Shown: one piece after another, positions 5,031-5,043 of the stretch
How positions within the stretch are numbered: the first letter of the stretch is position 1
Layout of the letters: each line of letters opens with the position of its first letter
Program-made: the position numbers and the translations under genes
Notes under the pieces: model-generated
Databases searched by the model: none
Seen by the model: only the letters and a program-made list of their open reading frames with translations
What the model was told of the DNA's origin: nothing
Assembly (NCBI GenBank): GCA_017472105.1
Contig: JAFUQY010000059.1
Span: forward strand, 1 to 5,043
Origin: Clostridia bacterium
GTDB taxonomy: Bacteria; Bacillota_A; Clostridia; Oscillospirales; CAG-272
Direction: 5' to 3'
DNA length: 5,043 nucleotides

Positions 5031-5043
5031 CAGACGAAATCCG

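Noticed and set aside
4919..5043. CGGATTTC (4919-4926) and GAAATCCG (5036-5043) as terminal inverted repeats of a small element
   Set aside because: Only 8 bp, cut by the window edge, with no target duplication or transposase; such a pair is common by chance.

Overview
The window looks like chromosomal DNA from a Gram-positive anaerobe, most likely a gut Clostridia (Oscillospiraceae or a related family). This is inferred from four things: AGGAGG/GGAGG-type ribosome sites, near-consensus sigma-A promoters with 17-bp spacers, a SpoVT/AbrB-type regulator with a clostridial-style double CxxC tail, and a lipoprotein solute-binding protein with an acidic Ala/Glu/Pro linker. The codons of the larger genes mostly end in C or G, while the intergenic regions are visibly AT-richer. 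I see no mobile element, CRISPR array, tRNA or rRNA.

Layout from left to right. (1) The 3' part of thrS (threonyl-tRNA synthetase) enters from the left edge on the + strand and ends at 1058, followed by a hairpin that is probably its terminator. (2) A monocistronic + strand gene (1150-2691) encodes a family 1-type extracellular solute-binding lipoprotein and ends at a strong intrinsic terminator. (3) Convergent to it on the - strand (2749-3714) is a compact cytoplasmic GH29 alpha-L-fucosidase-like enzyme with its own sigma-A promoter. (4) Upstream of that, also on the - strand, is an 82-residue AbrB-family regulator (4037-4285) with a consensus promoter. (5) Divergent from it on the + strand is a 93-residue hypothetical protein (4614-4895) with one C-terminal membrane segment. 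(6) The right edge holds a very good extended -10 sigma-A promoter facing right (4960-4988), followed at once by a weak hairpin and T-run.

How the genes relate: thrS is housekeeping. The binding protein and the fucosidase may both belong to glycan or sugar use, but they lie on opposite strands, carry separate signals, and no ABC permease or ATPase gene is visible, so a functional link is only inference. The AbrB-like protein is a plausible local or global regulator and may regulate itself; its targets cannot be read from this window.

I found no clear evidence of an undescribed multi-gene system. The points most worth a second look are the organised promoter-hairpin segment at the right edge, the inverted repeat inside the regulator's promoter, the solute-binding protein without visible transporter partners, and the fucosidase that stops at the end of its catalytic domain.
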